Source: Bacillus rhizoplanae (GTDB lineage: Bacteria; Bacillota; Bacilli; Bacillales; Bacillaceae_G). From it: a stretch of 64,000 bases of DNA. The notes beneath the pieces were generated by a model that was not told the origin of the DNA, ran no database searches, and was given only the letters and a program-made list of their open reading frames with translations. Shown here piece by piece: positions 8,610-15,881 of the stretch (positions within the stretch are counted from its first letter, which is position 1; every line of letters begins with the position of its first letter). The translations under genes and the position numbers were made by a program. The stretch is from positions 289,727-353,726 of the forward strand of contig NZ_CAKJTI010000002.1 in assembly GCF_917563915.1 (NCBI RefSeq), given 5' to 3'.

Positions 8610-9575
8610 TTGGCAAAAAATTTATCCTTTTCTGATGAAGTCGCTGCCGCCCCGTCACTAGACCGGCAGATGTTGAATAAGGTTCCAGAAGTCACGATCT
8701 TCTTCTGGATAATCAAAGTTTTATGCACAACTGTCGGTGAAACATTTGCTGATTTCCTAAATTTCAACCTTGGATTTGGTTTAACTTTCACTACCATAAT
8801 TATGGGAATAGCGTTTTTCGTTGTATTGTATCTTCAATTCAGAGCAACTAAATATGTTCCAGGCATTTATTGGCTAACTGTTGTTCTTATAAGCGTATTT
8901 GGAACGTTGGTAACTGATAATTTGACAGACAGTATGGGAGTACCTCTTGAGTTTAGTACGGTAGTTTTCTCCGTGCTGCTAGGTTTAACTTTTCTTTTTT
9001 GGTATCTCAGTGAAAAAACACTCTCGATACACTCGATTTATACAAGGAAAAGAGAAGTTTTCTATTGGCTGACCATTCTTTTCACATTTGCACTTGGAAC
9101 AGCAGTCGGAGATTTATATTCCGAACAACTCGGTCTTGGTTATCTTTACACAGGAATAATAGTCGTTATTATAATTGGTTGTGTATTTTTGGCATGGAAA
9201 TTTTTGAAACTTGATGGGGTATTAGCGTTTTGGATTGCGTATATTCTTACTCGTCCACTCGGAGCGTCATTAGGAGATTACCTATCTCAACCAAAAATGA
9301 ATGGCGGGTTAGGTTTGGGGACAACAGTTACTAGTGTAATTTTTCTTATAGCTATTTTAGCGATAATCGTTTTTCTTGCTGTTACAAAAATTGATACAAA
9401 GGCAAAAAGTGATACAGCAGAAACAAACCAAGCAAATGGAAACAAGAAAAATGTTTTGACACAAACCATTGTGGCACTGTGCATTTTCTTAGTTGTTGGC
9501 ATAGGCGGTTATGTTTGGCTCAGTAATAATATAGCACCGCAAACCGATTCTGCACAAACTACATTAGTTGGATAA
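8610..9575 (+). CDS. DUF347-repeat membrane protein (COG4705 type), truncated by an in-frame stop
   Basis: A 321-residue integral membrane protein of unknown function. Four copies of a repeat are visible, each two hydrophobic helices ending in a G-x-x-x-x-D signature: TTVGETFADFL, VFGTLVTDNLTD, LGTAVGDLYSE and LGASLGDYLSQ. This fits the DUF347 (PF03988) repeat family. A ninth hydrophobic segment lies near the C-terminus. AAAGGAG touches the ATG at 8601, so the TTG at 8610, 9 nt downstream, is the more likely start. The reading frame continues after the TAA at 9573-9575 for another 89 codons of soluble, related-looking sequence, so the protein here is probably a shortened form. Confidence 0.75.
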   Translation: MAKNLSFSDEVAAAPSLDRQMLNKVPEVTIFFWIIKVLCTTVGETFADFLNFNLGFGLTFTTIIMGIAFFVVLYLQFRATKYVPGIYWLTVVLISVFGTLVTDNLTDSMGVPLEFSTVVFSVLLGLTFLFWYLSEKTLSIHSIYTRKREVFYWLTILFTFALGTAVGDLYSEQLGLGYLYTGIIVVIIIGCVFLAWKFLKLDGVLAFWIAYILTRPLGASLGDYLSQPKMNGGLGLGTTVTSVIFLIAILAIIVFLAVTKIDTKAKSDTAETNQANGNKKNVLTQTIVALCIFLVVGIGGYVWLSNNIAPQTDSAQTTLVG

Positions 9576-9845
9576 TTAACAGATTTTGTTAAAATTGAAA
9601 GTGATATGCTAAACCATGTAAACTCAAATGACTTTACTTCGGCGAAAAAAGAGGCTGACGATTTGGAACATGAAAGGGACGCGTCGGAGTCTAAACTTAG
9701 GAAAATAGATGGCACAACATGGACTAAAGTTGATGGAACTATTGACGTTGTATTAGCAGCAGTTCGTTCATCGAACCCTGATGCCAACAAGTGCAAATCT
9801 GCACTTAACAATTCGCTTAGTGTCATAAACGGAGCAAATAAATAA
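9576..9845 (+). pseudogene. Detached C-terminal domain of the DUF347 protein
   Basis: Same frame as the preceding gene, separated only by one TAA. Read through, it continues LTDFVKIESDML and then a charged helical region with NDFTSAKKEADDLEHE and SSNPDANKCKSALNN, ending at the TAA at 9843-9845. The ATG at 9606 has no convincing ribosome site. The simplest reading is a recent nonsense mutation (for example AAA or CAA to TAA) that split one gene of about 410 codons; a separately translated small protein is possible but less likely. Confidence 0.6.
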
Positions 9846-9866
9846 AAATTTTAGGAATCGCAAATC

Positions 9867-10087
9867 TGAACTGCACCCCAATTGTTAGACACAATGAACA
9901 ATTGGAGATGCAGTTTTTTTTATGACCAAATATTCTTTGGAAACGAAATTAGATGCTATCCATGCCTATCTTAACGGTGTAGAATCCTTTCATGGATACT
10001 CCATGAAAGGATGGCTATTTTTATGTTTTCAATGAATTTTACAGAAAAACTGTAGTTATTAGAAAAAGAATTAAAAGCAAAATTAGT
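9867..10087 (+). mobile_element. Remnant of an IS3-family insertion sequence
   Basis: TGAACTGCACCCCAATTGT at 9867 resembles the left terminal repeat of IS3-family elements. A ribosome site and ATG at 9922 start MTKYSLETKLDAIHAYLNG, typical of the N-terminus of the OrfA helix-turn-helix protein. The frame breaks after about 35 codons; a later fragment reading LLEKELKAK (around 10055-10085) resembles the next part of OrfA. OrfB and a right end are absent, so the element is dead and heavily deleted. Confidence 0.6.
9986..10010. repeat. Perfect 11-bp hairpin in the IS remnant
   Basis: CCTTTCATGGA (9986-9996) and TCCATGAAAGG (10000-10010) pair exactly around a 3-nt loop. The plus strand then has TTTTTA a few bases on, so it might stop readthrough from the broken DUF347 gene. 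Confidence 0.7.
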
Positions 10088-10092
10088 TTAGG

Positions 10093-10707
10093 TTAATTGT
10101 TAATAAACTTCTCAAATACAAAGCCAAAATCTTTTACATTATATTGTTTCTTTGTATCAACAAGCCAATTGAACGCAATTTGATTAATTTCTTTAAACTG
10201 TGCTGCTACATCTACTTCGGCATTTCTTACGTTGCCTAATGTAGAGGATGCCATTTCCAGGCTCTTATGTGCGTATTGCGTTGCGATATCATTTTCATGA
10301 GTGATTTCTGCGATCTTCAGAAGCGCCTTATATAAATCTTTTACTTCTTCAATATGTTTTTTATGTATGTCGATGGAGTAATGCTCTCCGCCCATATTAA
10401 ATTTAATCTCAATATCTAAGTCTACTGTCCCTGCTGTTTCAAGCAGAACGTTAGAAATTTTATGAGTGTTGTAATTATAACGGCGAAGTGTACGTTTCTT
10501 ACTTACCGCACTTGTTCCGTCAACATGAATAAGAGCTGTATTTGTAAAGCAATACTCATCTGTTTTTGATTTGATTAAAAAATAAATTTTTTCGTTTTCT
10601 TCATGCATGACATAATCATCAGCATCTACTTTATCATAATCAGCAGGGGTAATAACGGACCCAATATCACTTAAACCAAGCATATCAGCTGCTACTTTTT
10701 TAAACAT
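10093..10707 (-). CDS. YvbH-like PH-domain protein
   Basis: A 204-residue cytosolic protein without signal peptide or membrane segment. The first ~125 residues form a bacterial pleckstrin-homology-like domain (EKIYFLIKSKTDEYCFTN, then the basic KKRTLRRYNYN strand) and the rest is a helical extension, the arrangement of B. subtilis YvbH (PF08000 plus PF11724). The cellular role of this family is not known. The ATG follows GAAAGGGCG on the minus strand. It is transcribed alone, against the direction of its neighbours. Confidence 0.75.
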   Translation of the reverse strand: MFKKVAADMLGLSDIGSVITPADYDKVDADDYVMHEENEKIYFLIKSKTDEYCFTNTALIHVDGTSAVSKKRTLRRYNYNTHKISNVLLETAGTVDLDIEIKFNMGGEHYSIDIHKKHIEEVKDLYKALLKIAEITHENDIATQYAHKSLEMASSTLGNVRNAEVDVAAQFKEINQIAFNWLVDTKKQYNVKDFGFVFEKFINN

Positions 10708-10884
10708 TGTATATCGCCCTTTCGTTTTGAAATTTCTGAATCATTTCGAGTTTATTATAACATGAGAGAAGTGTTTTTTGAGAAATCTTACAATTATGTA
10801 AGGTATATGTAAGAAAATTCGATGGTAACTATTTCTAAAAATTTTATAATAAAGGCAACATAGACGAAGCGAGGGGAAGAAATA

Positions 10885-10986
10885 GTGAAAGGTTTAGCTA
10901 TAACAGCCTTATCAATTGCTTTTGGAGTTGTTGCCTATGATAAATTGATGGATATGATTAATGTGATAAAACAATTAATTGCATAA
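10885..10986 (+). CDS. Tiny membrane protein, 33 residues
   Basis: A GTG-started frame beginning MKGLAITALSIAFGV and ending INVIKQLIA. GAGGGGAAG sits 8 nt before the GTG, a strong reason to believe it is translated. One hydrophobic helix (residues 4-17) precedes a short polar tail. I do not recognise a family. It lies 23 nt before another small membrane protein and may share its transcript. Confidence 0.55.
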   Translation: MKGLAITALSIAFGVVAYDKLMDMINVIKQLIA

Positions 10987-11009
10987 ATAAAGATTTAAGG
11001 GGATAAGGG

Positions 11010-11258
11010 ATGGAATGGTTACTTGGTATTATTGGAATTTGTAGTGTTGTTTTATTATTTATGTTTCCAATTGGATTATTAAGTTCAAGCATAAGTGTAT
11101 TTTTTATGTGTTTGATCATCAGTACGATAATGATTATTATAGTATTAATGAAACGTAGTAAGTCTATTTTCTTTTTTAGCATTATTGTGATGACAATTAT
11201 TGTTCTTCAAATGATAACCCTCTTTATATACCCTATTATTATAAAAGCTTTCCATTAA
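11010..11258 (+). CDS. Small three-helix membrane protein
   Basis: 82 residues, almost all hydrophobic, with predicted helices at about 3-23, 27-47 and 53-79 and a basic KRSKS loop between the last two, which places that loop in the cytoplasm. AAGGGGAT lies upstream of the ATG. No family is recognised. A terminator follows at once, so this and the 33-residue frame before it probably form a two-gene transcript. Confidence 0.6.
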   Translation: MEWLLGIIGICSVVLLFMFPIGLLSSSISVFFMCLIISTIMIIIVLMKRSKSIFFFSIIVMTIIVLQMITLFIYPIIIKAFH

Positions 11259-11289
11259 AACTCTTCGCGCCGGTAGCTGAGAGTTTTTT
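11257..11289 (+). terminator. Terminator after the small membrane genes
   Basis: AAAACTCT (11257-11264) pairs with AGAGTTTT (11280-11287), followed by T's. The loop is long (15 nt), so it is a modest terminator. Confidence 0.55.
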
Positions 11290-11483
11290 ATTTTCTCTTG
11301 TAGAATCCTCATTTGCTATAAAAGTTTTATTTTCGTATTTCTAGGCAATATATTCGATTTTTATATAGCAAAAATCGGTATTTTCTCAGTAAAAACGAAC
11401 AGATTCCAAAGATTGTGTTCTGAACTATCATTTGTTATATTAACTTTGAAGTGTATTGAAAATCTAAAAAAAGAGGCGAGCGT

Positions 11484-12488
11484 ATGGATAAAAAAGAAAG
11501 TACGGTCGTATTATTTCCGCAGTTGTCAGCGCGATTTATCGACGAAGGATTTATTGCATTGCGTGAACGTCGGTTTGAAGAAGCGTTAACATGCTTCGAA
11601 ATGTTGCGCCAGTACGGGGCACAGACAGAACAATCAGAATTGGCTTCAGTTATTTGTTTACTAGAATTAAAGGAAACGAAAGAAGCGAAAGAGCGATGCG
11701 AGGAATTGCTTGAAACAGGGGGACTCTTATTTCAAGATATTCTCGAGACATATGTTACGATTTTAGTGCAAACAAATGATTATGAAGGCATTATTGAAAC
11801 GGTACATTCCGTTTTACAAACGAAAGAAATAACAGAAGAGCAAAAAGAGAAATTAGCACAACTTGCATTGTTTGCAAAGAGCATGCTAGATGGTGAAGAA
11901 GTAGTAGAAATAGACAATGATGTATTTTTTGATGAATCTGCGTTTGCAGACGATTTGCTTACAGGTGATTATGGAAAGCAATTGCGGGCGATAAATGGGC
12001 TTGCGAATAGAAATGTCGAAAGCGCGTTGCCGGCGCTGCGTACATTTTTACTAGATGAAACGAAACACCCGTATATTAAAACTTCTATCTTATACATATT
12101 AATGGAAAATCGAATACAAGAAAGCATAGATGTGGAGAAATTCGGTGAGACAATAACGGTCATACCGGCTAATTTATCTTATAATCCATATGATACAGAA
12201 GAAGTGTTACATATATTGTCTGATCGCTTAGAGCATGATAATCCAACGATGTATGAGGCGATTGTTGCATATTGGAAAGAAATGCAAACAAGCATCTTTC
12301 CGTTTCCTTTCTTAATAGAGAAAGACAAGTTATGGGCAGCTGTTTTAGAGAGAGTTGGAAGAAAACGATTTGGAATGCCGATTCATGAGGATGAGCTTCT
12401 TCGAGAGTATGATATTACACTTGAAGAATATCATGTTGCATATCAGTGGTTTTTACGTATTGAGAAAGAAGGATTTATGCCAGTATAA
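11484..12488 (+). CDS. ysoA: TPR-repeat protein YsoA
   Basis: 334 residues with tetratricopeptide-like helical repeats in the first half (GFIALRERRFEEALTCFEML, then the ETKEAKERCEELL and DYEGIIETVHSVL hairpins), which normally bind other proteins. The second half (ALPALRTFLLD, then HPYIKTSILYILM) has HEAT-like character. No catalytic motif is seen. It corresponds to B. subtilis YsoA, which also precedes tig; its function is not known. The ATG follows AAAGAGGCG. Confidence 0.82.
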   Translation: MDKKESTVVLFPQLSARFIDEGFIALRERRFEEALTCFEMLRQYGAQTEQSELASVICLLELKETKEAKERCEELLETGGLLFQDILETYVTILVQTNDYEGIIETVHSVLQTKEITEEQKEKLAQLALFAKSMLDGEEVVEIDNDVFFDESAFADDLLTGDYGKQLRAINGLANRNVESALPALRTFLLDETKHPYIKTSILYILMENRIQESIDVEKFGETITVIPANLSYNPYDTEEVLHILSDRLEHDNPTMYEAIVAYWKEMQTSIFPFPFLIEKDKLWAAVLERVGRKRFGMPIHEDELLREYDITLEEYHVAYQWFLRIEKEGFMPV

Positions 12489-12509
12489 TGAAAAAGAATG
12501 TTTCGGTTA

Positions 12510-12537
12510 TTGAAACGAGAGTATTCTATGTTATAAT
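12510..12537 (+). promoter_or_regulatory. Candidate sigma-A promoter for tig
   Basis: TTGAAA at 12510-12515, a 16-nt spacer and TATAAT at 12532-12537. Transcription would start near 12544, giving a leader of about 270 nt before the tig start codon. Confidence 0.6.
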
Positions 12538-12548
12538 GTAAGGGTTGC

Positions 12549-12571
12549 AAAAGGCTGAAATCTGCCTTTTT
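12549..12571 (+). terminator. Terminator-like hairpin between ysoA and tig
   Basis: AAAAGGC (12549-12555) pairs with GCCTTTT (12564-12570) and a T run follows. It can end ysoA transcripts. Its position just after the candidate tig promoter means it would also be at the very 5' end of the tig leader. Confidence 0.6.
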
Positions 12572-12816
12572 ATAAGAGAATAGAAACAAATATTCTCTTA
12601 CTTATATGTTTCATATTATTCTCGAACAAAATATACCGTATTTGTCTTTTTGGCAAATAGTAGATTGAGAATGATACGTCCGAAGTTTTCATAACGGATG
12701 GAAAAGCTGAATACATCAGCTTTTCAGAGTGTTTGTTGTTTCTTTATTAGAAATGATAAATGCCTCGATCTTTAAAGGTATGTGCATACATTATTATAGT
12801 TGGAGGGAAAGAATAA
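12572..12816 (+). promoter_or_regulatory. Hairpin-rich tig leader
   Basis: Four further stem-loops lie in this stretch: TAAGAGAATA/TATTCTCTTA (12573-12600, perfect), ATTTGTC/GGCAAAT (12640-12658, one G-U), CGTCCG/CGGATG (12677-12700, one G-U) and AAAAGCTGA/TCAGCTTTT (12702-12724, perfect). TTGGAGGGAAAG at the end is the tig ribosome site. I do not recognise a known riboswitch or leader family. Confidence 0.5.
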
Positions 12817-14100
12817 ATGGCTGCAAAATGGGAAAAATTAGAAGGTAACGTTGGCGTTTTAACAATCGAAGTTGATGCGAAAGAAGTAAACAACTCTTTA
12901 GACGATGCGTTCAAAAAAGTTGTAAAAACAATTAATGTACCGGGCTTCCGTAAAGGAAAAATGCCTCGTCCTCTATTCGAACAACGCTTCGGTGTAGAAT
13001 CTTTATACCAAGATGCTTTAGATATCATCTTACCAAAAGCATACGGAGAAGCAATTGATGAAACTGGTATCTTCCCAGTTGCTCACCCTGAAATCGACAT
13101 CGAGAAATTCGAAAAAGGGGAAAACTTAATTTTCACTGCAAAAGTTACTGTAAAACCTGAAGTGAAATTAGGCGAGTACAAAGGCTTAACAGTAGAAAAA
13201 GTTGATACTACTGTAGCTGATGAAGATGTAGAGAATGAATTAAAATCTTTACAAGAGCGTCAAGCTGAGCTTGTAGTTAAAGAAGATGGCACTGTAGAAA
13301 ACGGTGATACAGCTGTAATCGACTTCGAAGGTTTCGTTGATGGCGAAGCATTCGAAGGTGGAAAAGGCGAGAACTACTCTTTAGCAATCGGTTCTAGTAC
13401 ATTCATCCCAGGATTTGAAGAGCAATTAGTTGGTCTAAAAGCTGGCGAACAAAAAGAAGTGGAAGTATCATTCCCAGAAGAATACCATGCAGCAGAACTA
13501 GCTGGTAAACCAGCAACATTTAAAGTGACAGTTCATGAAATTAAGGTGAAAGAACTTCCTGCTTTAGATGATGAGTTCGCGAAAGATGCAAACGAAGAAG
13601 TAGCAACTCTTGACGAGTTAAAAGCAAAACTTCGTGAAAACTTAGAAGAGAACAAAAAACAAGAAGCTGATAACAAACTTCGTGACGAAGTAGTAGAAAA
13701 AGCTGCTGCAAATGCAGAAATTGACATTCCAGAAGCAATGATCGAAACTGAGTTAGATCGCATGGTTCGCGAATTCGAGCAACGCTTAAGCTACCAAGGC
13801 ATGAACTTAGAGCTTTACTACCAATTCACAGGTACTGATGAAGCAAAATTAAAAGAACAAATGCAAGAAGACGCAGCAAAACGCGTAACAACTAACCTTG
13901 TTCTTGAAGCAATCATCAAAGCTGAAAACATTGAAGTAACAGAAGAAGAAGTAAATGCAGAAGTTGAAAAAATGGCTGAAATGTACAACATGCCAGTAGA
14001 CGCTGTGAAACAAGCTCTTGGTAACGTTGAGGGTGTAAAAGAAGACCTTCAAGTTCGTAAAGCAGTAGATTTCTTAGTAGATAACAGCAAGACTGCATAA
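12817..14100 (+). CDS. tig: Trigger factor (ribosome-associated chaperone and prolyl isomerase)
   Basis: 427 residues, the normal length. It docks at the ribosome exit tunnel through protein L23 and shelters nascent chains. The ribosome-binding loop [17 protein letters not shown] lies near residues 43-60. The FKBP-type isomerase domain spans about 150-245 ([14 protein letters not shown] to VKVTVHEIK-like end), and the remainder is the helical chaperone domain. Codon choice is biased as in highly expressed genes. The ATG follows GGAGGGAAAG. A good terminator separates it from clpX. Confidence 0.97.
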   Translation: MAAKWEKLEGNVGVLTIEVDAKEVNNSLDDAFKKVVKTINVPGFRKGKMPRPLFEQRFGVESLYQDALDIILPKAYGEAIDETGIFPVAHPEIDIEKFEKGENLIFTAKVTVKPEVKLGEYKGLTVEKVDTTVADEDVENELKSLQERQAELVVKEDGTVENGDTAVIDFEGFVDGEAFEGGKGENYSLAIGSSTFIPGFEEQLVGLKAGEQKEVEVSFPEEYHAAELAGKPATFKVTVHEIKVKELPALDDEFAKDANEEVATLDELKAKLRENLEENKKQEADNKLRDEVVEKAAANAEIDIPEAMIETELDRMVREFEQRLSYQGMNLELYYQFTGTDEAKLKEQMQEDAAKRVTTNLVLEAIIKAENIEVTEEEVNAEVEKMAEMYNMPVDAVKQALGNVEGVKEDLQVRKAVDFLVDNSKTA

Positions 14101-14107
14101 TAAAATA

Positions 14108-14138
14108 ACAAGGCGCGACATTGCTCGTGCCTTGTTTT
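14108..14138 (+). terminator. tig terminator
   Basis: ACAAGGCGCGA (14108-14118) pairs with TCGTGCCTTGT (14125-14135) with one G-U, followed by TTT. Confidence 0.85.
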
Positions 14139-14261
14139 ATAAATATATATATATTTGTAAATCATTTTTATTATGAAGAAGGAAAAGATTCTTCGAAAGT
14201 CGAATATACATATTTCAAAAGTTTCAAAATTTTTTCAATTGTACATAACTAACCGTATTAT

Positions 14262-14290
14262 TTGTATTTCTCGCCACGTAGTGACATAAT
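14262..14290 (+). promoter_or_regulatory. Candidate clpX promoter
   Basis: TTGTAT at 14262-14267, a 17-nt spacer and CATAAT at 14285-14290, about 75 nt before the clpX start codon. No CtsR-type operator is evident. Confidence 0.5.
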
Positions 14291-14365
14291 ATGTATTTAC
14301 ATACGATACATTTATCGTGTACATACGAAGGCAAGGTATTAGCACTTTGTAAGGGGTGTGAAAAT

Positions 14366-15631
14366 ATGTTTAAATTTAATGATGAAAAAGGGCAATTAAA
14401 ATGTTCTTTCTGTGGTAAAACACAAACGCAAGTTCGAAAGCTTGTTGCAGGTCCTGGTGTTTACATTTGTGATGAATGTATAGAACTTTGCACAGAAATC
14501 GTGCAAGAGGAGCTTGCAAAAGATGAAGAAGTAGAATTCAAAGATGTACCGAAACCAGTAGAGATTCGTGAAATTTTGGATGAATATGTAATCGGACAAG
14601 ATCAAGCGAAAAAGGCTTTAGCGGTAGCGGTATATAACCATTACAAGCGCATTAATTCTAACAGCAAAATTGATGATGTAGAATTAGCGAAAAGTAATAT
14701 TGCTTTAATTGGACCAACTGGTAGCGGTAAAACGTTACTGGCACAAACGTTAGCACGTATTTTAAATGTTCCATTTGCAATTGCTGACGCAACATCTTTA
14801 ACAGAAGCTGGATACGTTGGGGAAGATGTAGAAAACATCCTACTAAAACTTATTCAAGCAGCTGATTATGATGTAGAGAAAGCGGAAAAAGGGATCATTT
14901 ACATTGACGAGATTGATAAAGTGGCACGTAAGTCAGAAAATCCGTCAATTACACGTGACGTATCTGGTGAGGGTGTGCAACAGGCACTTCTTAAAATTTT
15001 AGAAGGTACTGTAGCAAGCGTTCCTCCGCAGGGTGGTCGTAAGCATCCACATCAAGAGTTTATTCAAATTGATACAACAAACATTTTATTCATTTGTGGC
15101 GGTGCATTTGATGGCATTGAACCAATTATTAAACGCCGTCTTGGTGAAAAAGTGATTGGTTTCGGTTCTGAGAAGAAAAATGCTGATGTAACAGAAAAGC
15201 ATGTTTTATCGCATGTATTGCCAGAAGATTTATTAAAATTTGGATTAATTCCAGAATTTATTGGTCGTCTTCCGGTTATTGCGAATTTAGAGCCGCTTGA
15301 TGAAGGTGCACTTGTTGATATCTTAACAAAACCAAAAAATGCGCTTGTGAAACAGTTCCAAAAGTTATTGGAACTTGATGATGTTGAATTAGAGTTTGAA
15401 GAGGGTGCCCTTGTTGAAATTGCGAAAAAAGCAATTGAACGTAAAACGGGTGCGCGTGGACTTCGTTCAATCATTGAAGGTCTTATGCTTGATGTGATGT
15501 TCGAACTCCCATCTCGTAAGGATATTGAGAAATGTGTGATTTCAAAAGAAACAGTAGCAGAGAATGCCACGCCAAAATTAGTGCTTCAAGATGGTACTGT
15601 ACTTGAACAAGATACAAAAACATCTGCATAA
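14366..15631 (+). CDS. clpX: ATP-dependent Clp protease ATP-binding subunit ClpX
   Basis: A 421-residue AAA+ unfoldase that feeds substrates to ClpP. The N-terminal zinc domain has its four cysteines at 13, 16, 35 and 38 (CSFCGK, CDEC). Then come Walker A GPTGSGKT, the GYVGED pore loop, Walker [10 protein letters not shown], the second pore loop with RKHPH, and the ClpP-docking loop IGFGS. The frame is open 25 codons further upstream, but the start [13 protein letters not shown] is the conserved one and has AAGGGGTGTG before it. Its TAA stop is part of the ATAAA end of a bcr1 repeat. Confidence 0.97.
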   Translation: MFKFNDEKGQLKCSFCGKTQTQVRKLVAGPGVYICDECIELCTEIVQEELAKDEEVEFKDVPKPVEIREILDEYVIGQDQAKKALAVAVYNHYKRINSNSKIDDVELAKSNIALIGPTGSGKTLLAQTLARILNVPFAIADATSLTEAGYVGEDVENILLKLIQAADYDVEKAEKGIIYIDEIDKVARKSENPSITRDVSGEGVQQALLKILEGTVASVPPQGGRKHPHQEFIQIDTTNILFICGGAFDGIEPIIKRRLGEKVIGFGSEKKNADVTEKHVLSHVLPEDLLKFGLIPEFIGRLPVIANLEPLDEGALVDILTKPKNALVKQFQKLLELDDVELEFEEGALVEIAKKAIERKTGARGLRSIIEGLMLDVMFELPSRKDIEKCVISKETVAENATPKLVLQDGTVLEQDTKTSA

Positions 15632-15780
15632 AGTGAAACCTTAATCAGTGGGGATTTCATCCCTGCTGATTATGAGTGGAACGAATCGGATATATACCAG
15701 TAATTGATCCCCACCTAACTTTTTTGCTTTTTGCTGAATTTCGAGGTGGGGATATTGCTGTCCGTGAATAGCAGCATAAA
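15628..15780 (-). repeat. bcr1-type repeat, full length, copy B
   Basis: Minus orientation, bounded by ATAAA (15628-15632) and ATAAA (15776-15780). It begins inside the clpX stop codon. The end hairpin reads TAATCAGTGGGGA/TCCCTGCTGATTA, and the AGGTGGGGAT and GTCCGTGAATAGC blocks match the other copies, but the central TTAGTTGAACCAATCGGG block is degraded. Confidence 0.75.
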
Positions 15781-15782
15781 CG

Positions 15783-15822
15783 ATAAGAAACAGCAATTGT
15801 ATAATTGCTGTTTCTTATTATG
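15783..15822 (+). terminator. Long hairpin terminator after clpX
   Basis: ATAAGAAACAGCAATT (15783-15798) pairs perfectly with AATTGCTGTTTCTTAT (15803-15818). It lies just beyond the bcr1 copy and may be the original clpX terminator. Confidence 0.75.
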
Positions 15823-15851
15823 TTTAGCGTGTTTCCTCCCAGGGGATACTG
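15822..15851 (+). promoter_or_regulatory. Sigma-F-like promoter of lonB
   Basis: GTTTA (15822-15826), a 15-nt spacer and GGGGATACTG (15842-15851) resemble a forespore sigma-F promoter (GTATA / GGnnAnAnT). B. subtilis lonB is known to be sigma-F dependent. The match is imperfect and was found by eye. Confidence 0.45.
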
Positions 15852-15881
15852 ATAAGTAAAACATAGCGGGAGGAAATGAGT

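Noticed and set aside
14291-14365. 25-codon N-terminal extension of clpX
   Set aside because: It precedes the conserved zinc-domain start, has no ribosome site and would include the promoter/leader region.
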